Source: Colwellia sp. MB02u-6
Lineage (GTDB): Bacteria; Pseudomonadota; Gammaproteobacteria; Enterobacterales; Alteromonadaceae
Assembly: GCF_014077095.1 (NCBI RefSeq)
Contig: NZ_JACGVG010000015.1
Location: 1 to 64,000, forward strand
Direction: 5' to 3'
DNA: 64,000 bases
Shown here: positions 37,909 through 47,790 of the stretch, one piece after another
How positions within the stretch are numbered: the stretch's first letter is position 1
Layout of the letters: every line of letters starts with the position of its first letter
The notes under the pieces: model-generated
The model's database searches: none
The model's input: only the letters and a program-made list of their open reading frames with translations
What the model was told of the DNA's origin: nothing
Position numbers and translations under genes: made by a program

Positions 37909-38825
37909 TGACTGATATTGCTCAATTTTCATTACCAAATTCAGTAAAAATAGTTGAAGTGGGGCCACGCGATGGTCTACAAAATGAAAAGCTACAGATT
38001 AGCGCAGAAGATAAAATAGCGTTAATTGAAAGGTTAGCCGACGCCGGTGTCAGCTACATTGAAAGCGGCAGTTTTGTCTCACCTAAATGGGTGCCACAAA
38101 TGGCCACTTCTAGTGATGTTTTCAAAGGGATTAAGCGCAAAAGCGGTGTTACATACGCCGCATTAACGCCAAATATGAAAGGCTTTGAAGCAGCAATGGC
38201 GGTGAATGCCAATGAAATCGCTATTTTTGGCGCGGCATCAGAAGCCTTTAGTCAGAAAAATATTAATTGCTCGATTGATGAAAGTTTGCAACGTTTTGAA
38301 TCCATTATGCAAGCGGCAAAAGCCGCTAACATTCGTGTGCGTGGCTATGTGTCTTGTGTCGTTGGTTGTCCTTACGATGGTGATATTGCAGCAGAACAAG
38401 TAGCAGAAGTGGCAGAAAAGTTATATAAAATGGGCTGTTACGAAATATCACTTGGCGACACTATTGGTGTTGGTACGCCAGCCAGTGTCCAAAAAATGTT
38501 ACAGGCTGTTAGTGCTAAAGTCCCCGTTGATAAGTTGGCTGTGCACTTTCATGATACCTATGGACAGGCTTTGACCAACATTTACGCGGCGCTTGCTATG
38601 GGCGTAAAGGTAGTCGATAGTGCTATTGCAGGTCTTGGTGGTTGCCCATATGCTAAGGGGGCATCAGGCAATGTCGCCACTGAAGACGTGTTATATATGC
38701 TCAATGGCTTAGGTATAAAAACTAATATTGATTTTGAAAAATTACTGGCTGCAGGATGGTTTATTAGCGACAAATTAGGCAAGGCGCCGTTATCAAAAGT
38801 CTCGATAGCCTGTCGTGCAAAATAA
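37908..38825 (+). CDS. liuE: Hydroxymethylglutaryl-CoA lyase
   Basis: A 305-residue TIM-barrel lyase splitting HMG-CoA into acetyl-CoA and acetoacetate. [12 protein letters not shown] (17-28) has the metal/substrate residues, [10 protein letters not shown] the metal-binding histidines, and [12 protein letters not shown] the catalytic Cys246. It overlaps liuD by one base. This is the last step making free acetoacetate, which the next two genes activate. Confidence 0.96.
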   Translation: MTDIAQFSLPNSVKIVEVGPRDGLQNEKLQISAEDKIALIERLADAGVSYIESGSFVSPKWVPQMATSSDVFKGIKRKSGVTYAALTPNMKGFEAAMAVNANEIAIFGAASEAFSQKNINCSIDESLQRFESIMQAAKAANIRVRGYVSCVVGCPYDGDIAAEQVAEVAEKLYKMGCYEISLGDTIGVGTPASVQKMLQAVSAKVPVDKLAVHFHDTYGQALTNIYAALAMGVKVVDSAIAGLGGCPYAKGASGNVATEDVLYMLNGLGIKTNIDFEKLLAAGWFISDKLGKAPLSKVSIACRAK

Positions 38826-38936
38826 TCTAAGATATAAACTAAAAAGTTAACTAAAGAATTACCTGGCGTTGATCGTGAGCATTACCTAGATCAGCGAATA
38901 AAATATAAATTAAACATTAATATTGAGGAGCAAATA

Positions 38937-39644
38937 ATGGCAGGATTTGACAAAGTAGTGTCAAGCTATGAAGAAGCAATGGCCGGTCTTAAAGACAATA
39001 TGACCGTAATTGCTGGTGGTTTTGGTTTATGTGGTATTCCTGAAAATTTAATACGCGAAATTCAGCGTAAAGGTACTAAAGGCTTAACCCTGGTTTCAAA
39101 TAACTGCGGTGTAGACGATTTTGGTCTTGGCATTTTACTGCCTAACCGTCAAATCAAAAAAATTATTGCCTCTTACGTTGGTGAAAATGCTGAGTTTGAA
39201 CGTCAGATGATGAACGGTGAGCTCGAAGTTGAATTGACACCACAAGGCACCTTAGCAGAGAAAATGCGTGCTGGCGGTGCTGGTATTCCGGCTTTCTTTA
39301 CAGCGACAGGCTATGGCACACCAGTAGCTGAAGGCAAAGAAGAACGCGAGTTTGATGGTCGGCATTACATTTTAGAACCGGCAATTAAAGGCGATTTTGC
39401 TATTGTAAAAGCATGGAAAGCCGATCGTTATGGCAACTTAGTGTTTAGAAAAACCGCGCGTAACTTCAATCCTATGGCGGCAACCGCAGGTAAAATAACC
39501 GTAGTAGAAGTAGAAGAGATTGTGGAACCAGGCGAATTAGACCCTGATCACATTCATACGCCAGGCATTTATGTTAATCGCTTAATCTTAGGTACATTTG
39601 AAAAACGCATTGAACAGCGCACTGTTCGTAGCGACTCAGAATAA
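38937..39644 (+). CDS. scoA: 3-oxoacid CoA-transferase subunit A
   Basis: A 235-residue alpha subunit of a class I CoA-transferase that activates acetoacetate with CoA from succinyl-CoA. [16 protein letters not shown] is the N-terminal family signature and [12 protein letters not shown] the second. It lies 111 bp after liuE, with GAGGAG before the ATG, and 23 bp before the beta subunit. In liu operons these subunits have also been called liuF/liuG; acetoacetyl-CoA made here is the substrate of the thiolase encoded at 29905. Confidence 0.92.
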   Translation: MAGFDKVVSSYEEAMAGLKDNMTVIAGGFGLCGIPENLIREIQRKGTKGLTLVSNNCGVDDFGLGILLPNRQIKKIIASYVGENAEFERQMMNGELEVELTPQGTLAEKMRAGGAGIPAFFTATGYGTPVAEGKEEREFDGRHYILEPAIKGDFAIVKAWKADRYGNLVFRKTARNFNPMAATAGKITVVEVEEIVEPGELDPDHIHTPGIYVNRLILGTFEKRIEQRTVRSDSE

Positions 39645-39667
39645 TCAGTGTTAGTAAGGAGTAATTT

Positions 39668-40324
39668 ATGGCTTTAACAAGAGAACAACTAGCACAGCGG
39701 GTAGCACAAGAATTACAAGACGGGTACTACGTTAACTTAGGTATAGGTATTCCAACCTTAGTGGCAAACTATATTCCTGAAGGGATCGAAGTCATGCTGC
39801 AGTCTGAAAACGGCTTACTAGGCATGGGACAATTTCCCACCGAAGCAGAAATTGACGCCGATCTGATCAATGCGGGTAAACAAACAGTGACAATGGCAAA
39901 AGGCGCATCAATTTTTGATTCAGCACAATCATTTGCCATGATTAGAGGTGGTCACGTTGATTTAACCGTTTTAGGCGCCTTTGAGGTTGATATAAATGGT
40001 AATATTGCCTCTTACATGATCCCTGGTAAGTTAATTAAAGGTATGGGCGGTGCGATGGATTTAGTCGCCGGTGCAGACAATATTATTGTGACGATGACCC
40101 ATGCCTCTAAACATGGTGTGTCTAAGTTGTTAAGTAATTGTACGCTGCCGTTAACCGGTAAAGGCTGTATTAAAAGAGTGTTAACTGATCTGGCTTTTAT
40201 TGAAATAAAAAATGGTAAATTTTACTTATTAGAACGTGCACCTGGCGTGTCAGTCGCAGAAATAATATCATTAACTGAAGGTGAACTTGTTGTTGAAGGC
40301 GACGTGCCTGAGATGCAATTATAA
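39668..40324 (+). CDS. scoB: 3-oxoacid CoA-transferase subunit B
   Basis: A 218-residue beta subunit with the catalytic glutamate Glu47 in LQSENGLLGMG, which forms the glutamyl-CoA intermediate. NLGIGIPTLVANYI is the other signature. AAGGAG precedes the ATG. It is the last gene of the liu unit and is followed by a GC-rich hairpin. Confidence 0.93.
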   Translation: MALTREQLAQRVAQELQDGYYVNLGIGIPTLVANYIPEGIEVMLQSENGLLGMGQFPTEAEIDADLINAGKQTVTMAKGASIFDSAQSFAMIRGGHVDLTVLGAFEVDINGNIASYMIPGKLIKGMGGAMDLVAGADNIIVTMTHASKHGVSKLLSNCTLPLTGKGCIKRVLTDLAFIEIKNGKFYLLERAPGVSVAEIISLTEGELVVEGDVPEMQL

Positions 40325-40696
40325 AGTGATAACAAGCAGTTGATAATGAATTAAAACATATAAAACAAGGGGCTGCGGCCCCTATCTTTACATTCAGTTT
40401 GGAATTATAATTAGCCGAAATCACACTCATTGTCATCGCTTCTATTGATACGTGATAAATATTTATCACGATCTAAGCCAAAAATAGTGTTTCACCCATT
40501 GGGTTGCAATTAACTATAAGTTTAGTGATAATTACACTGACAAAGAAAAGGCAACACACGCGAAAACGTGTTACGCAAAACCACCGGTCTAAGGATAATA
40601 CTATCTTTATCTATGGCAGCGGAGTCTCCGTGTTATTAGATACATCCTGTGGTTTTTCTTTTATTAACTCTATTTGTACTGTAAAAGGTTATTAAA
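40325..40696. other. Intergenic stretch between scoB and the DUF3718 gene
   Basis: 372 bp holding the liu-operon hairpin at 40368-40383 and presumably the promoter of the next gene. Nothing else is recognised. Confidence 0.5.
40368..40383 (+). terminator. Terminator-like hairpin after scoB
   Basis: AGGGGC, loop TGCG and GCCCCT make a perfect 6-bp GC-rich stem, 44 bp after the scoB stop. The following ATCTTTA is a weak T-tract, so termination may be incomplete. Confidence 0.55.
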
Positions 40697-41056
40697 ATGA
40701 ACAAATTATTACTAGTTACTACCATCACTGCTTTGACAATGACATCTATTGTATCAACGCCGCAGGCGCAAGCCGCTGGCATTGCACTAAGTATATGTGA
40801 GTATATTGCTGCAGACGACAAAAGACGTATGCGTTCATTCTTAAAGGTGAAGAGATTAAAAATTCGTAATATCTTTCCAGAGATCAAATGTAATGGTGAA
40901 AACTTGTTAGAATTTGCTGCTACCAAGGGTTCAGTTGAGACAGGCTCTTTGATGATTAGTAAATTACCAAAGAGCGTTGTTTCTGAAAACTTGCCACTTA
41001 TTCAACATGGCTCACAACCATTAATCGACGCCGCAAACGCACGGGTTAGTGGTTAG
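40697..41056 (+). CDS. Secreted DUF3718 protein
   Basis: A 119-residue protein with a signal peptide (MNKLLLVTTITALTMTSI, cleavage expected after AQA near residue 26). The mature part has CEYIAADDKRRMRSFLK, LKIRNIFPEIKCNGENLL, matching the small DUF3718 family common in Alteromonadales. Two cysteines (in SICEY and IKCNG) could form a periplasmic disulfide. Function is unknown. AAAGG lies nine bases before the ATG. It is monocistronic, followed by a terminator. Confidence 0.82.
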   Translation: MNKLLLVTTITALTMTSIVSTPQAQAAGIALSICEYIAADDKRRMRSFLKVKRLKIRNIFPEIKCNGENLLEFAATKGSVETGSLMISKLPKSVVSENLPLIQHGSQPLIDAANARVSG

Positions 41057-41181
41057 ACGTTTATTTTCCTGTAGTCGTTTATACTTAAAGTAATAGCTTT
41101 TGAATTAAGTACATGAGAAATGCTTTATATCAATGACTATAAGTTCAATGTTTTACTAGTCAATAATTCTTGTGTCATTAA

Positions 41182-41207
41182 AAGTCCAACATTTGTTGGC
41201 CTTTTTT
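41182..41207 (+). terminator. Terminator after the DUF3718 gene
   Basis: AAGTCCAAC, loop ATTT and GTTGGCCTT pair with one internal mismatch, followed by a run of T to 41207. It lies about 125 bp after the DUF3718 stop codon. Confidence 0.7.
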
Positions 41208-41309
41208 CTATTAACCCTCACTGGCAAGCAAGTATTATTCATTTCAACTAGCCACCCTATAAAAAACTGATTAAAATCACGTTTGACTTTAATAACATCG
41301 GTTTAATTA

Positions 41310-42461
41310 ATGACGAATAAACGTAGCTACATCAACAGTAATAACGCTTTAGTATTAACCGGTGGAGGCGCACGTGCCGCTTATCAGGTTGGTGTTTTGT
41401 CTGCAATAGCTAAATTTATGCCACGTAATCATGGCGTACCTTTTCCAATCATTTGTGGTACTTCAGCAGGTGCTATCAACTCAACCGCGTTAGCTTGTTA
41501 CGCCTCCTGTTTTCAGTTGGCGGTCAAGAAATTGGAGTGGGTCTGGAAAAATCTCGATCCTGAAAGAATTTATCATACGGACCCCATACGTGTGTTTAGT
41601 CACTTAATCGGTGGTGTTTTAGGTAACTTTCAGGCAGATTATGCCAATAAAAGTGCCCGAAGCTTATTAAACAACGCGCCGCTTAGGCAACTATTTGAAA
41701 CTGTAGTAGATTTTAGCCGAATAGATACCAATATTAGACGCGGTTATCTCTCCGCAGTATCGGTGACAGCATCAAGTTATTCCAGCGGTGACTCGATTAG
41801 TTTTTTTCAATCAGAAGCGTCTATTTCGCCTTGGTTTAGATCAAAGCGAAGGGGCGAGCCTACGCAATTAAACAGCCAACATTTAATGGCATCAGCGGCT
41901 ATTCCATTGGTGTTTCCGTCAGAAAGAATACAACGCCATCATTTAGGCGATGGTTCAGTTCACCAATTGTCTCCGTTAAGTCCTGCTATCCACTTAGGAG
42001 CAGAGAAAATATTTATTGTTGGTGTCGAGCAACCAAAAGAACCACTTCATGCGGTTGAAAATAACCCACATCCACCAACAACAGCGGCAATCGCAAGTCA
42101 CCTACTTGATTCTGTTTTCTCAGATACCCTGCAAAGTGATATTGAACGCATGGAGAGGGTTAACAACACCTTATCGCTAATACCAGATGAAAAGAAAAAA
42201 AATATTTCTGGTTTAAAAAACATTGAATCCTACCTGCTTAATCCTAGTCATAACTTTAACAGTATTGCGGTGAAGTATTACGATAAACTGCCTTTGTCGA
42301 TTCGACTATTATTACGCAGCATGGGGATTAGCAATGATGCGGAATCTAGCTTAGTCAGCTACTTATTGTTTGAAAAAAACTATTGTAAAGAACTAATAGA
42401 CCTTGGCTTTAATGACGCGCTTGAGCAAGAAACTAAAATTCGCCAATTTCTTGATATCTAA
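41310..42461 (+). CDS. Patatin-like phospholipase
   Basis: A 383-residue patatin-fold acyl hydrolase. The oxyanion motif is TGGGARAAYQVG (17-28), the nucleophile elbow is GTSAG with Ser52, and the catalytic Asp is Asp215 in LGDGS; the dyad is complete. No signal peptide or transmembrane segment is present, so it is probably cytoplasmic or peripheral to the inner membrane, unlike secreted ExoU-type toxins. The substrate is a lipid ester but cannot be specified. It is a single gene, convergent with the Kef-type antiporter. Confidence 0.86.
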   Translation: MTNKRSYINSNNALVLTGGGARAAYQVGVLSAIAKFMPRNHGVPFPIICGTSAGAINSTALACYASCFQLAVKKLEWVWKNLDPERIYHTDPIRVFSHLIGGVLGNFQADYANKSARSLLNNAPLRQLFETVVDFSRIDTNIRRGYLSAVSVTASSYSSGDSISFFQSEASISPWFRSKRRGEPTQLNSQHLMASAAIPLVFPSERIQRHHLGDGSVHQLSPLSPAIHLGAEKIFIVGVEQPKEPLHAVENNPHPPTTAAIASHLLDSVFSDTLQSDIERMERVNNTLSLIPDEKKKNISGLKNIESYLLNPSHNFNSIAVKYYDKLPLSIRLLLRSMGISNDAESSLVSYLLFEKNYCKELIDLGFNDALEQETKIRQFLDI

Positions 42462-42473
42462 GCTATGTTAATT

Positions 42474-42494
42474 AAAAGCCTTAAACAAGCTTTT
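42474..42494. terminator. Weak terminator-like hairpin
   Basis: AAAAGC and GCTTTT flank a 9-nt loop just after the patatin stop, in the 66-bp gap between convergent genes. The stem is short and AT-rich, hence low confidence. Confidence 0.4.
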
Positions 42495-42527
42495 TGCTTT
42501 ATCAACTCATTCATACCATCAAATAAG

Positions 42528-44495
42528 CTAATGCCCTTCTTGGACAAAACGTTCAGCCCGCTCTACCCGTCTAGGTTTGCCACGCACAATTAGGGTATCT
42601 TGTGATTGTAATATCGTGCCAACGTCAGGTTCTTCGCTTTCAATGTTATTGCGACGTAATGCGACCACAATAACACGGCGCTCATGTAGTTTTAATGAAC
42701 CAATTGAATGGCCATTAGCAAAAGAATCATCGGCTAATATAATCGCATGCGCAAATTCAATACGGTCAATACTATCAGGGCTCATATCAGTATGCTCGCC
42801 TTGAAAGAAGCCATGCAAATGATTGTAGTGGTTCTTACGCTCTTTTTGCACACGGCGAACAATTCTAGAAAAAGGTACGCCTGATAATGACAAAACTTGA
42901 GACACTAGCATTAAACTGCCTTCTAGGCTCTCTGGAACCACTTCATTTGCACCCGCCGCATGTAATTCGTCTAACTGATCGTCGTTGCGTGTACGCACTA
43001 AAATAGGCACGTTAGGCGATAAAGAGCGTACTTTTTGAATAACATCAAGTGATTGTTTATCTTCACCAAAAGCGATAACAACCAGCTTAGCTTTTGATAA
43101 CTTTGCAGCATGCAACAATTCAGCCTGCCTAGAAGAGCCAAAAAGCACGTTTTCACCTGCTTCTCTGGCTTTGCTTGTCCGTAAGGGGTCAATATCGATA
43201 GCGACAAAGTCGATCGACTCTTGTTTTAAGAAGCGACTAACGGTTTGTCCAATACGGCCAAAGCCGCAAATAATAACATGGTCACTGAGTGTTGTACTTT
43301 GAGGTAATTCTTCTAACGCTTGGCTGTCCAGTGGTTTTTCACGGCTCAACCAAAGTGCCCAGCTGCGTGCATGACTGATCATATAAGGCGTTATTGCCAT
43401 ACTCAGCACACCCGTACCCAGTAAAATAGATGCCGTGGTTTCAGGTAACACTTCAACTTGGCTAGCTAACGCAATTAAAACAAAACCAAATTCACCCATT
43501 TGCGCCAACATAATACCGGCAGCCCAAGCATCTTTAGAAGACTCTCCAGCACGTTTTGCTAGTAAAACAATCACCAGCACTTTAATCACCATAAAACAGA
43601 CTAACAGCGAAATAATGATCAAAGGAGAAGAAAAAACCACATTGATATTGAGCTTCATGCCCACAGTGACAAAAAATAACCCCAATAAAATATCACGATA
43701 GGGTCTAATGTCAGCTTCAAGCTGATGTTTATATTGGCTCTCTCCTAACATCATACCCGCTAAAAATGCTCCTAACGCCATCGAAAGGCCAAACCATTGT
43801 GTTAATGCTGATGCCACCAGAGTCACGAGTAATGTGGTTAAGACAAATAATTCATCAGTTCTAACTTGAGCCACTAAATTGAATAATCTAGGTAATAACC
43901 ATTTACCAGCAAATAATAATAGTGAAACAACAAATACCCCTTTAACTAATGCAAATAATAACGCCATAATAAAAGAAGAATCGCCGCCTTGGGCTAATAA
44001 AGGGATAATAATTAACAATGGCACCACAGCAACATCTTGAAACAGCAGCACTGCCACGGATAATTGGCCTGACTTTTTCTTCATGCCGCCACTTTCACTT
44101 AACTGGCGAATAACAATAGCGGTAGAAGAGAGTGCTAATATACCGCCAATGGTTATTGCCGCATCTAGGCTTTGCCCTAAAAACATCGCCACCAACATAA
44201 ATAACACAAGTGAAATAATCACTTGTAAGCTACCCACAGTAACCACCAGATGCCGCATAGAAACTAATTTAGGTAATGAAAATTCAAGCCCAAGGGTAAA
44301 AAGTAGAAATACAATACCAAGTTCAGCAAAATGTTCATAATTAACATGTTCTTGAGCAATAGCTAAGCCATGGTCACCCACCAGCACACCTGCCACTAAA
44401 TACGCCAAAATCGCTGGCAATTGCAAGCGTCGAAAAAGCCAAACAATTAAAACGGCACTGGACAATATAGCGAGTAATTCAAGGTGACCTGTCAC
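42528..44495 (-). CDS. KefB/KefC-type monovalent cation:proton antiporter (CPA2)
   Basis: About 655 residues. An N-terminal membrane domain with around 12 helices (TGHLELLAILSSAVLIVW onwards; LFLLFTLGLEFS and ALSSTAIVIRQLSESG are CPA2 motifs) is followed by a cytosolic RCK_N domain (VIICGFGRIGQTVSRFL, NAD-type GxGxxG) and an RCK_C domain at the end. It exports K+ in exchange for H+. I choose GTG 44495, which has GAAGGA six bases upstream and begins just before the first helix; the longer frame to 44576 adds a non-family tail without a good site. No ancillary KefF/KefG gene is next to it, so glutathione gating is uncertain. Confidence 0.88.
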   Translation of the reverse strand: MTGHLELLAILSSAVLIVWLFRRLQLPAILAYLVAGVLVGDHGLAIAQEHVNYEHFAELGIVFLLFTLGLEFSLPKLVSMRHLVVTVGSLQVIISLVLFMLVAMFLGQSLDAAITIGGILALSSTAIVIRQLSESGGMKKKSGQLSVAVLLFQDVAVVPLLIIIPLLAQGGDSSFIMALLFALVKGVFVVSLLLFAGKWLLPRLFNLVAQVRTDELFVLTTLLVTLVASALTQWFGLSMALGAFLAGMMLGESQYKHQLEADIRPYRDILLGLFFVTVGMKLNINVVFSSPLIIISLLVCFMVIKVLVIVLLAKRAGESSKDAWAAGIMLAQMGEFGFVLIALASQVEVLPETTASILLGTGVLSMAITPYMISHARSWALWLSREKPLDSQALEELPQSTTLSDHVIICGFGRIGQTVSRFLKQESIDFVAIDIDPLRTSKAREAGENVLFGSSRQAELLHAAKLSKAKLVVIAFGEDKQSLDVIQKVRSLSPNVPILVRTRNDDQLDELHAAGANEVVPESLEGSLMLVSQVLSLSGVPFSRIVRRVQKERKNHYNHLHGFFQGEHTDMSPDSIDRIEFAHAIILADDSFANGHSIGSLKLHERRVIVVALRRNNIESEEPDVGTILQSQDTLIVRGKPRRVERAERFVQEGH

Positions 44496-44885
44496 ATGTA
44501 TTCCTTCGAAGGTGATGAAACTGAAAGTTGCAGAATTGCACTGGTTGAAATTATAATTAATACCCAGCACATTCAAATGAGGCTGCTATGAAACGCAAAA
44601 TAGAACAAACTGAAAGCGTTTACATCGTATTTTCCTACTAAGTGTAGCCTTGTGTAGGTTGTTTTGTCTAAAGTATTTTATTATATTTTTGTAAAAAAAC
44701 GCTTAAAAACTGTTACTTAACTTATTTTTTAATTTTTAATTTTTTTACAATCGCATTAACTAGCTATGGCTAGAAACGACGTAAATTGACAATATCCATT
44801 AAACTATCAATAAAATATTTGTTAATTTACATAGTAAGTATGATTTTGGCGTTGAGATAATTACAAATATAAAAATAAAAGTTTA

Positions 44886-45505
44886 ATGTCAAAATTAGCA
44901 AAGAAAACTATCGCCACAGTTAATGTTGTTAATCACCCTAACTCTACATTTAATGTCCTTACATTATTTTAAAAAAGTAAACAAGAGAGACAAGGTAATT
45001 TAGCCTTGCTTAAACAATTACAAACCACGTTAAATGTAAAATAACTTATCAATATTTTTGCGGTTGAAGTAGAAAAAAACCTTGATTTTAAAAGTATTTA
45101 TTTTAAATATCCTGATATAAATACGACAGCTAGAGATAGCCGACAGACTAAAGCAAAGCGTCAGTTTGAATTAAAACTTAATGATCAATTTTTTGGTATA
45201 ATCACTTATGCAGTTAACATTCCCATCAGTATGACTAATGATAAAGTCTTGAGTGAACTGCATGACTTATTAATCAACCCTTTAAGTAACGCGGTAAATA
45301 TCATCAAGCGATGCAGGATAGTTTAACTCAGTTAGGTAGCCGTCGTAGTTTTGACGAACAAATTAAACGCGCCATGGCTAAAAATATATTATTAACAAAG
45401 TATAATGTAGCCGGTAGCCTAGGCTTAGCTTTTATGAACAGAGCTGACGGTGTAAACCGTTTTTTTCTGCGTGCAGATCAGGCGTTATATGCGCAAAAAT
45501 TTTAG
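44886..45505 (+). pseudogene. Decayed GGDEF-domain (diguanylate cyclase) gene
   Basis: From ATG 44886 one frame reads MSKLAKKTIATVNVVNHPN with stops at 44970 and 45042, then IFAVEVEKNLDFKSIYFKYP and SELHDLLINPLSNAVN. A one-base shift near 45297 leads into YHQAMQDSLTQLGSRRSFDE, the DxLTxLxNRR start of a GGDEF domain. It then jumps to GSLGLAF and LRADQALYAQK, the end of that domain. The middle with the GG(D/E)EF active site is deleted. So two stops, a frameshift and an internal deletion are visible; the gene is dead. The intact form would have been an N-terminal sensor plus cyclase. Confidence 0.75.
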
Positions 45506-45632
45506 TTTCGCTTTCAAAGGCTAATCTCAGTATTTTATTCGCTCGGCTTGAAGTGGAAAGGTCTAGGTTGGGGGGCTAACGGATACTCACTATAAAATCA
45601 GTACTACCTGAGTAATAATAGTCATAAAACTA

Positions 45633-46274
45633 CTAACTAAATTCACGTAACGCAAGTGACTTTTCATTGGCTGTTGCACCCACATATAAGCGGCAAAACC
45701 TTACTGCTTTAGCAAAACTTTTTGGGCCAACTTTTGCCATTACTCGGCGTAAAAACGCCAAATCAAGTGCAAAATTAACACTATAATGTTCCATCGCCTG
45801 ATCGATACTAGGATAACTCACACCATCAAAACAAAACGCTAGGTCTACATCTTCGTTAACCAATTCAATGCCATTAAGCGCTAACGGCCAGCCATGAAAA
45901 TTCACTCGGTCTCTTGCTACTTCATACATAAACCAAGCGCTTTTTTGAAATCCTGCAAAGCTGCCCTCTTCAAAGCCAGCATTCGCTAATTCGTCTTGTG
46001 TCCAATTCAGTCCAATAGCGAGATCTTTACGATACTTTTCAATTAAATACACTTTGACAATTTTTTCAACTTGCCAAATGCTACGCACTTCGGCTTGGTT
46101 AGCCGCACGCGCGCATTCTGCACAACTAGGTAAAGTCAATGGGTCATGCGAGCAGTCAAAAACTAAATGCTTTGAATGGGGGAAAGTGAAAGAGTGCCCT
46201 GCTGGCTCAGCACAAAACCAGCAGTGATGTCGATAGTTAAAGGGGACGTCGATATCAGTGTTATCAAACTGCAT
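45633..46274 (-). CDS. Conserved hypothetical Cys-rich protein
   Basis: A 213-residue soluble protein I do not recognise. The N-terminal part has HHCWFCAEPAG (Cys18, Cys21), then HLVFDCSHDPLTLPSC and AECARA, so CxxC...CxxC plus His residues could bind zinc, in an arrangement reminiscent of an HNH or zinc-ribbon fold. The rest (80-213) is helical, with no motif I can name. It starts 39 bp after the DEAD-box helicase gene on the same strand and may be co-transcribed, hinting at a nucleic-acid role. That is inference only. Confidence 0.7.
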   Translation of the reverse strand: MQFDNTDIDVPFNYRHHCWFCAEPAGHSFTFPHSKHLVFDCSHDPLTLPSCAECARAANQAEVRSIWQVEKIVKVYLIEKYRKDLAIGLNWTQDELANAGFEEGSFAGFQKSAWFMYEVARDRVNFHGWPLALNGIELVNEDVDLAFCFDGVSYPSIDQAMEHYSVNFALDLAFLRRVMAKVGPKSFAKAVRFCRLYVGATANEKSLALREFS

Positions 46275-46313
46275 AAATACTAACCTACGTTATTATCAAA
46301 GCACTTAAAAATA

Positions 46314-47663
46314 CTATTTACGTCTTTTATTTGCTGTTTTACTTACTGGAGCATTTTTTTGAGTTTTAGTTTTCTCTTTTGCTCTGCGCTTAGCTGCTGG
46401 TGTGGCTTCAGCCTTTTTACGCGCCAGTAATTGATTCTTATCTTGTGTGGCTTTATAACGGCTTTTCTTTAATGGCGCATCTTCTTTACCCTCATAATGT
46501 GCAGGTAAAGGTCGGTCTAATTCATAACCAGGTACGACAATACGCTCAAACTTACGCTCAATTAACGCTTCAATATTATCAAGAAACTGCTCATCTTTAG
46601 GGCTAACTAAGGATATAGCGGTACCTGATTTACCTGCTCGGCCTGTGCGACCAATACGATGTACATAATCTTCAGGCAAAAAAGGTAAATGATAGTTAAC
46701 TACATAAGGTAAATTAACAATATCAAGGCCACGCGCAGCGACATCAGTAGCGACTAAAACCCGAACACTGCCATCAACAAATTGCTCTAGTGCTTTATTA
46801 CGCGCACCTTGAGTTTTATCACCATGACATAAGGCAGTTTTTATACCGTCAAGTTTCAACTCATTCGCTAAAATATTCGCACTTTCTTTAGTGCCAGCAA
46901 AAACTAATACCTGCTGCCAATTGTTAACTCCAATAAGCTCCGACAATAGTTCAGCTTTACGGGTTTCAGAAACCCAGTAAACCGATTGCTTTACTTTACC
47001 TGAAGTAGAGTTTTGACGTGCTACTTCGATGGTTTTTGGTGTTTTCAGAATTTTCTTTGCTAACGTTTTAACTTTATTTGAAAATGTCGCAGAAAACATC
47101 AAGGTTTGATGTTTTGCCTTGATCATTGCCACAATACGTTCTATGTCGTTATAAAAGCCCATATCAAGCATACGGTCTGCTTCATCAAGCACAAGAAACT
47201 GCACTTGAGACAAATCTAAGTTGCGCTGTTCAAGATGCTCAATTAAACGTCCTGGTGTTGCCACTAAGACATCGACACCACTTTTAAGCATTTTAGTTTG
47301 CGGTGGCATATTAACACCACCAAAAACGACACCCGAGCGCAAGGGTAAAAACTCACCATAGGTTTCTACATTTTTTGCAATTTGTGCAGCCAACTCACGT
47401 GTAGGCGTTAAAATGAGCGCTTTAACAGTCGTTGTAGTGTCAAATCCATCAACATTAGGCTTCACTTTTTTCGCTAAACTATCAAGGATAGGCAAAGTAA
47501 AAGCCGCTGTTTTCCCGGTCCCTGTTTGAGCACTGGCTAAAACATCAACACCGGTACGAATAACAGGAATAGCTTGTTGTTGAATCGGCGTTAAATTTTT
47601 ATAACCGCATGCTTTTACCGCTTTTAGTAAGTTAGCCGATAAACCTATTGCATCCACACTCAT
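46314..47663 (-). CDS. DEAD-box ATP-dependent RNA helicase (RhlE-like)
   Basis: About 449 residues. Q motif YKNLTPIQQQAIP, Walker A AQTGTGKT, PTRELAAQ, VLDEADRMLD, SATFS, and HRIGRTGRAG are all intact, giving the two RecA-like domains (about 1-375). The C-terminal 70 residues are strongly basic (KKSRYKATQDKNQLLARKKA, ending NKRRK), a typical RNA-binding tail of RhlE-type helicases. It likely remodels RNA or ribosome precursors, important at low temperature. I use ATG 47663; a GTG one codon earlier is also possible. The Cys-rich gene follows. Confidence 0.9.
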   Translation of the reverse strand: MSVDAIGLSANLLKAVKACGYKNLTPIQQQAIPVIRTGVDVLASAQTGTGKTAAFTLPILDSLAKKVKPNVDGFDTTTTVKALILTPTRELAAQIAKNVETYGEFLPLRSGVVFGGVNMPPQTKMLKSGVDVLVATPGRLIEHLEQRNLDLSQVQFLVLDEADRMLDMGFYNDIERIVAMIKAKHQTLMFSATFSNKVKTLAKKILKTPKTIEVARQNSTSGKVKQSVYWVSETRKAELLSELIGVNNWQQVLVFAGTKESANILANELKLDGIKTALCHGDKTQGARNKALEQFVDGSVRVLVATDVAARGLDIVNLPYVVNYHLPFLPEDYVHRIGRTGRAGKSGTAISLVSPKDEQFLDNIEALIERKFERIVVPGYELDRPLPAHYEGKEDAPLKKSRYKATQDKNQLLARKKAEATPAAKRRAKEKTKTQKNAPVSKTANKRRK

Positions 47664-47790
47664 CACATCACCATTTCTGTATTATCGTAAAAACGCACCT
47701 GCTATAAAGCAGTACGCCAAAATATTAAGTCGCGCAGTATAGCAGCTTTATTAACACTTGCCTGTATTAAATCAATACCAATTTTTTCAG

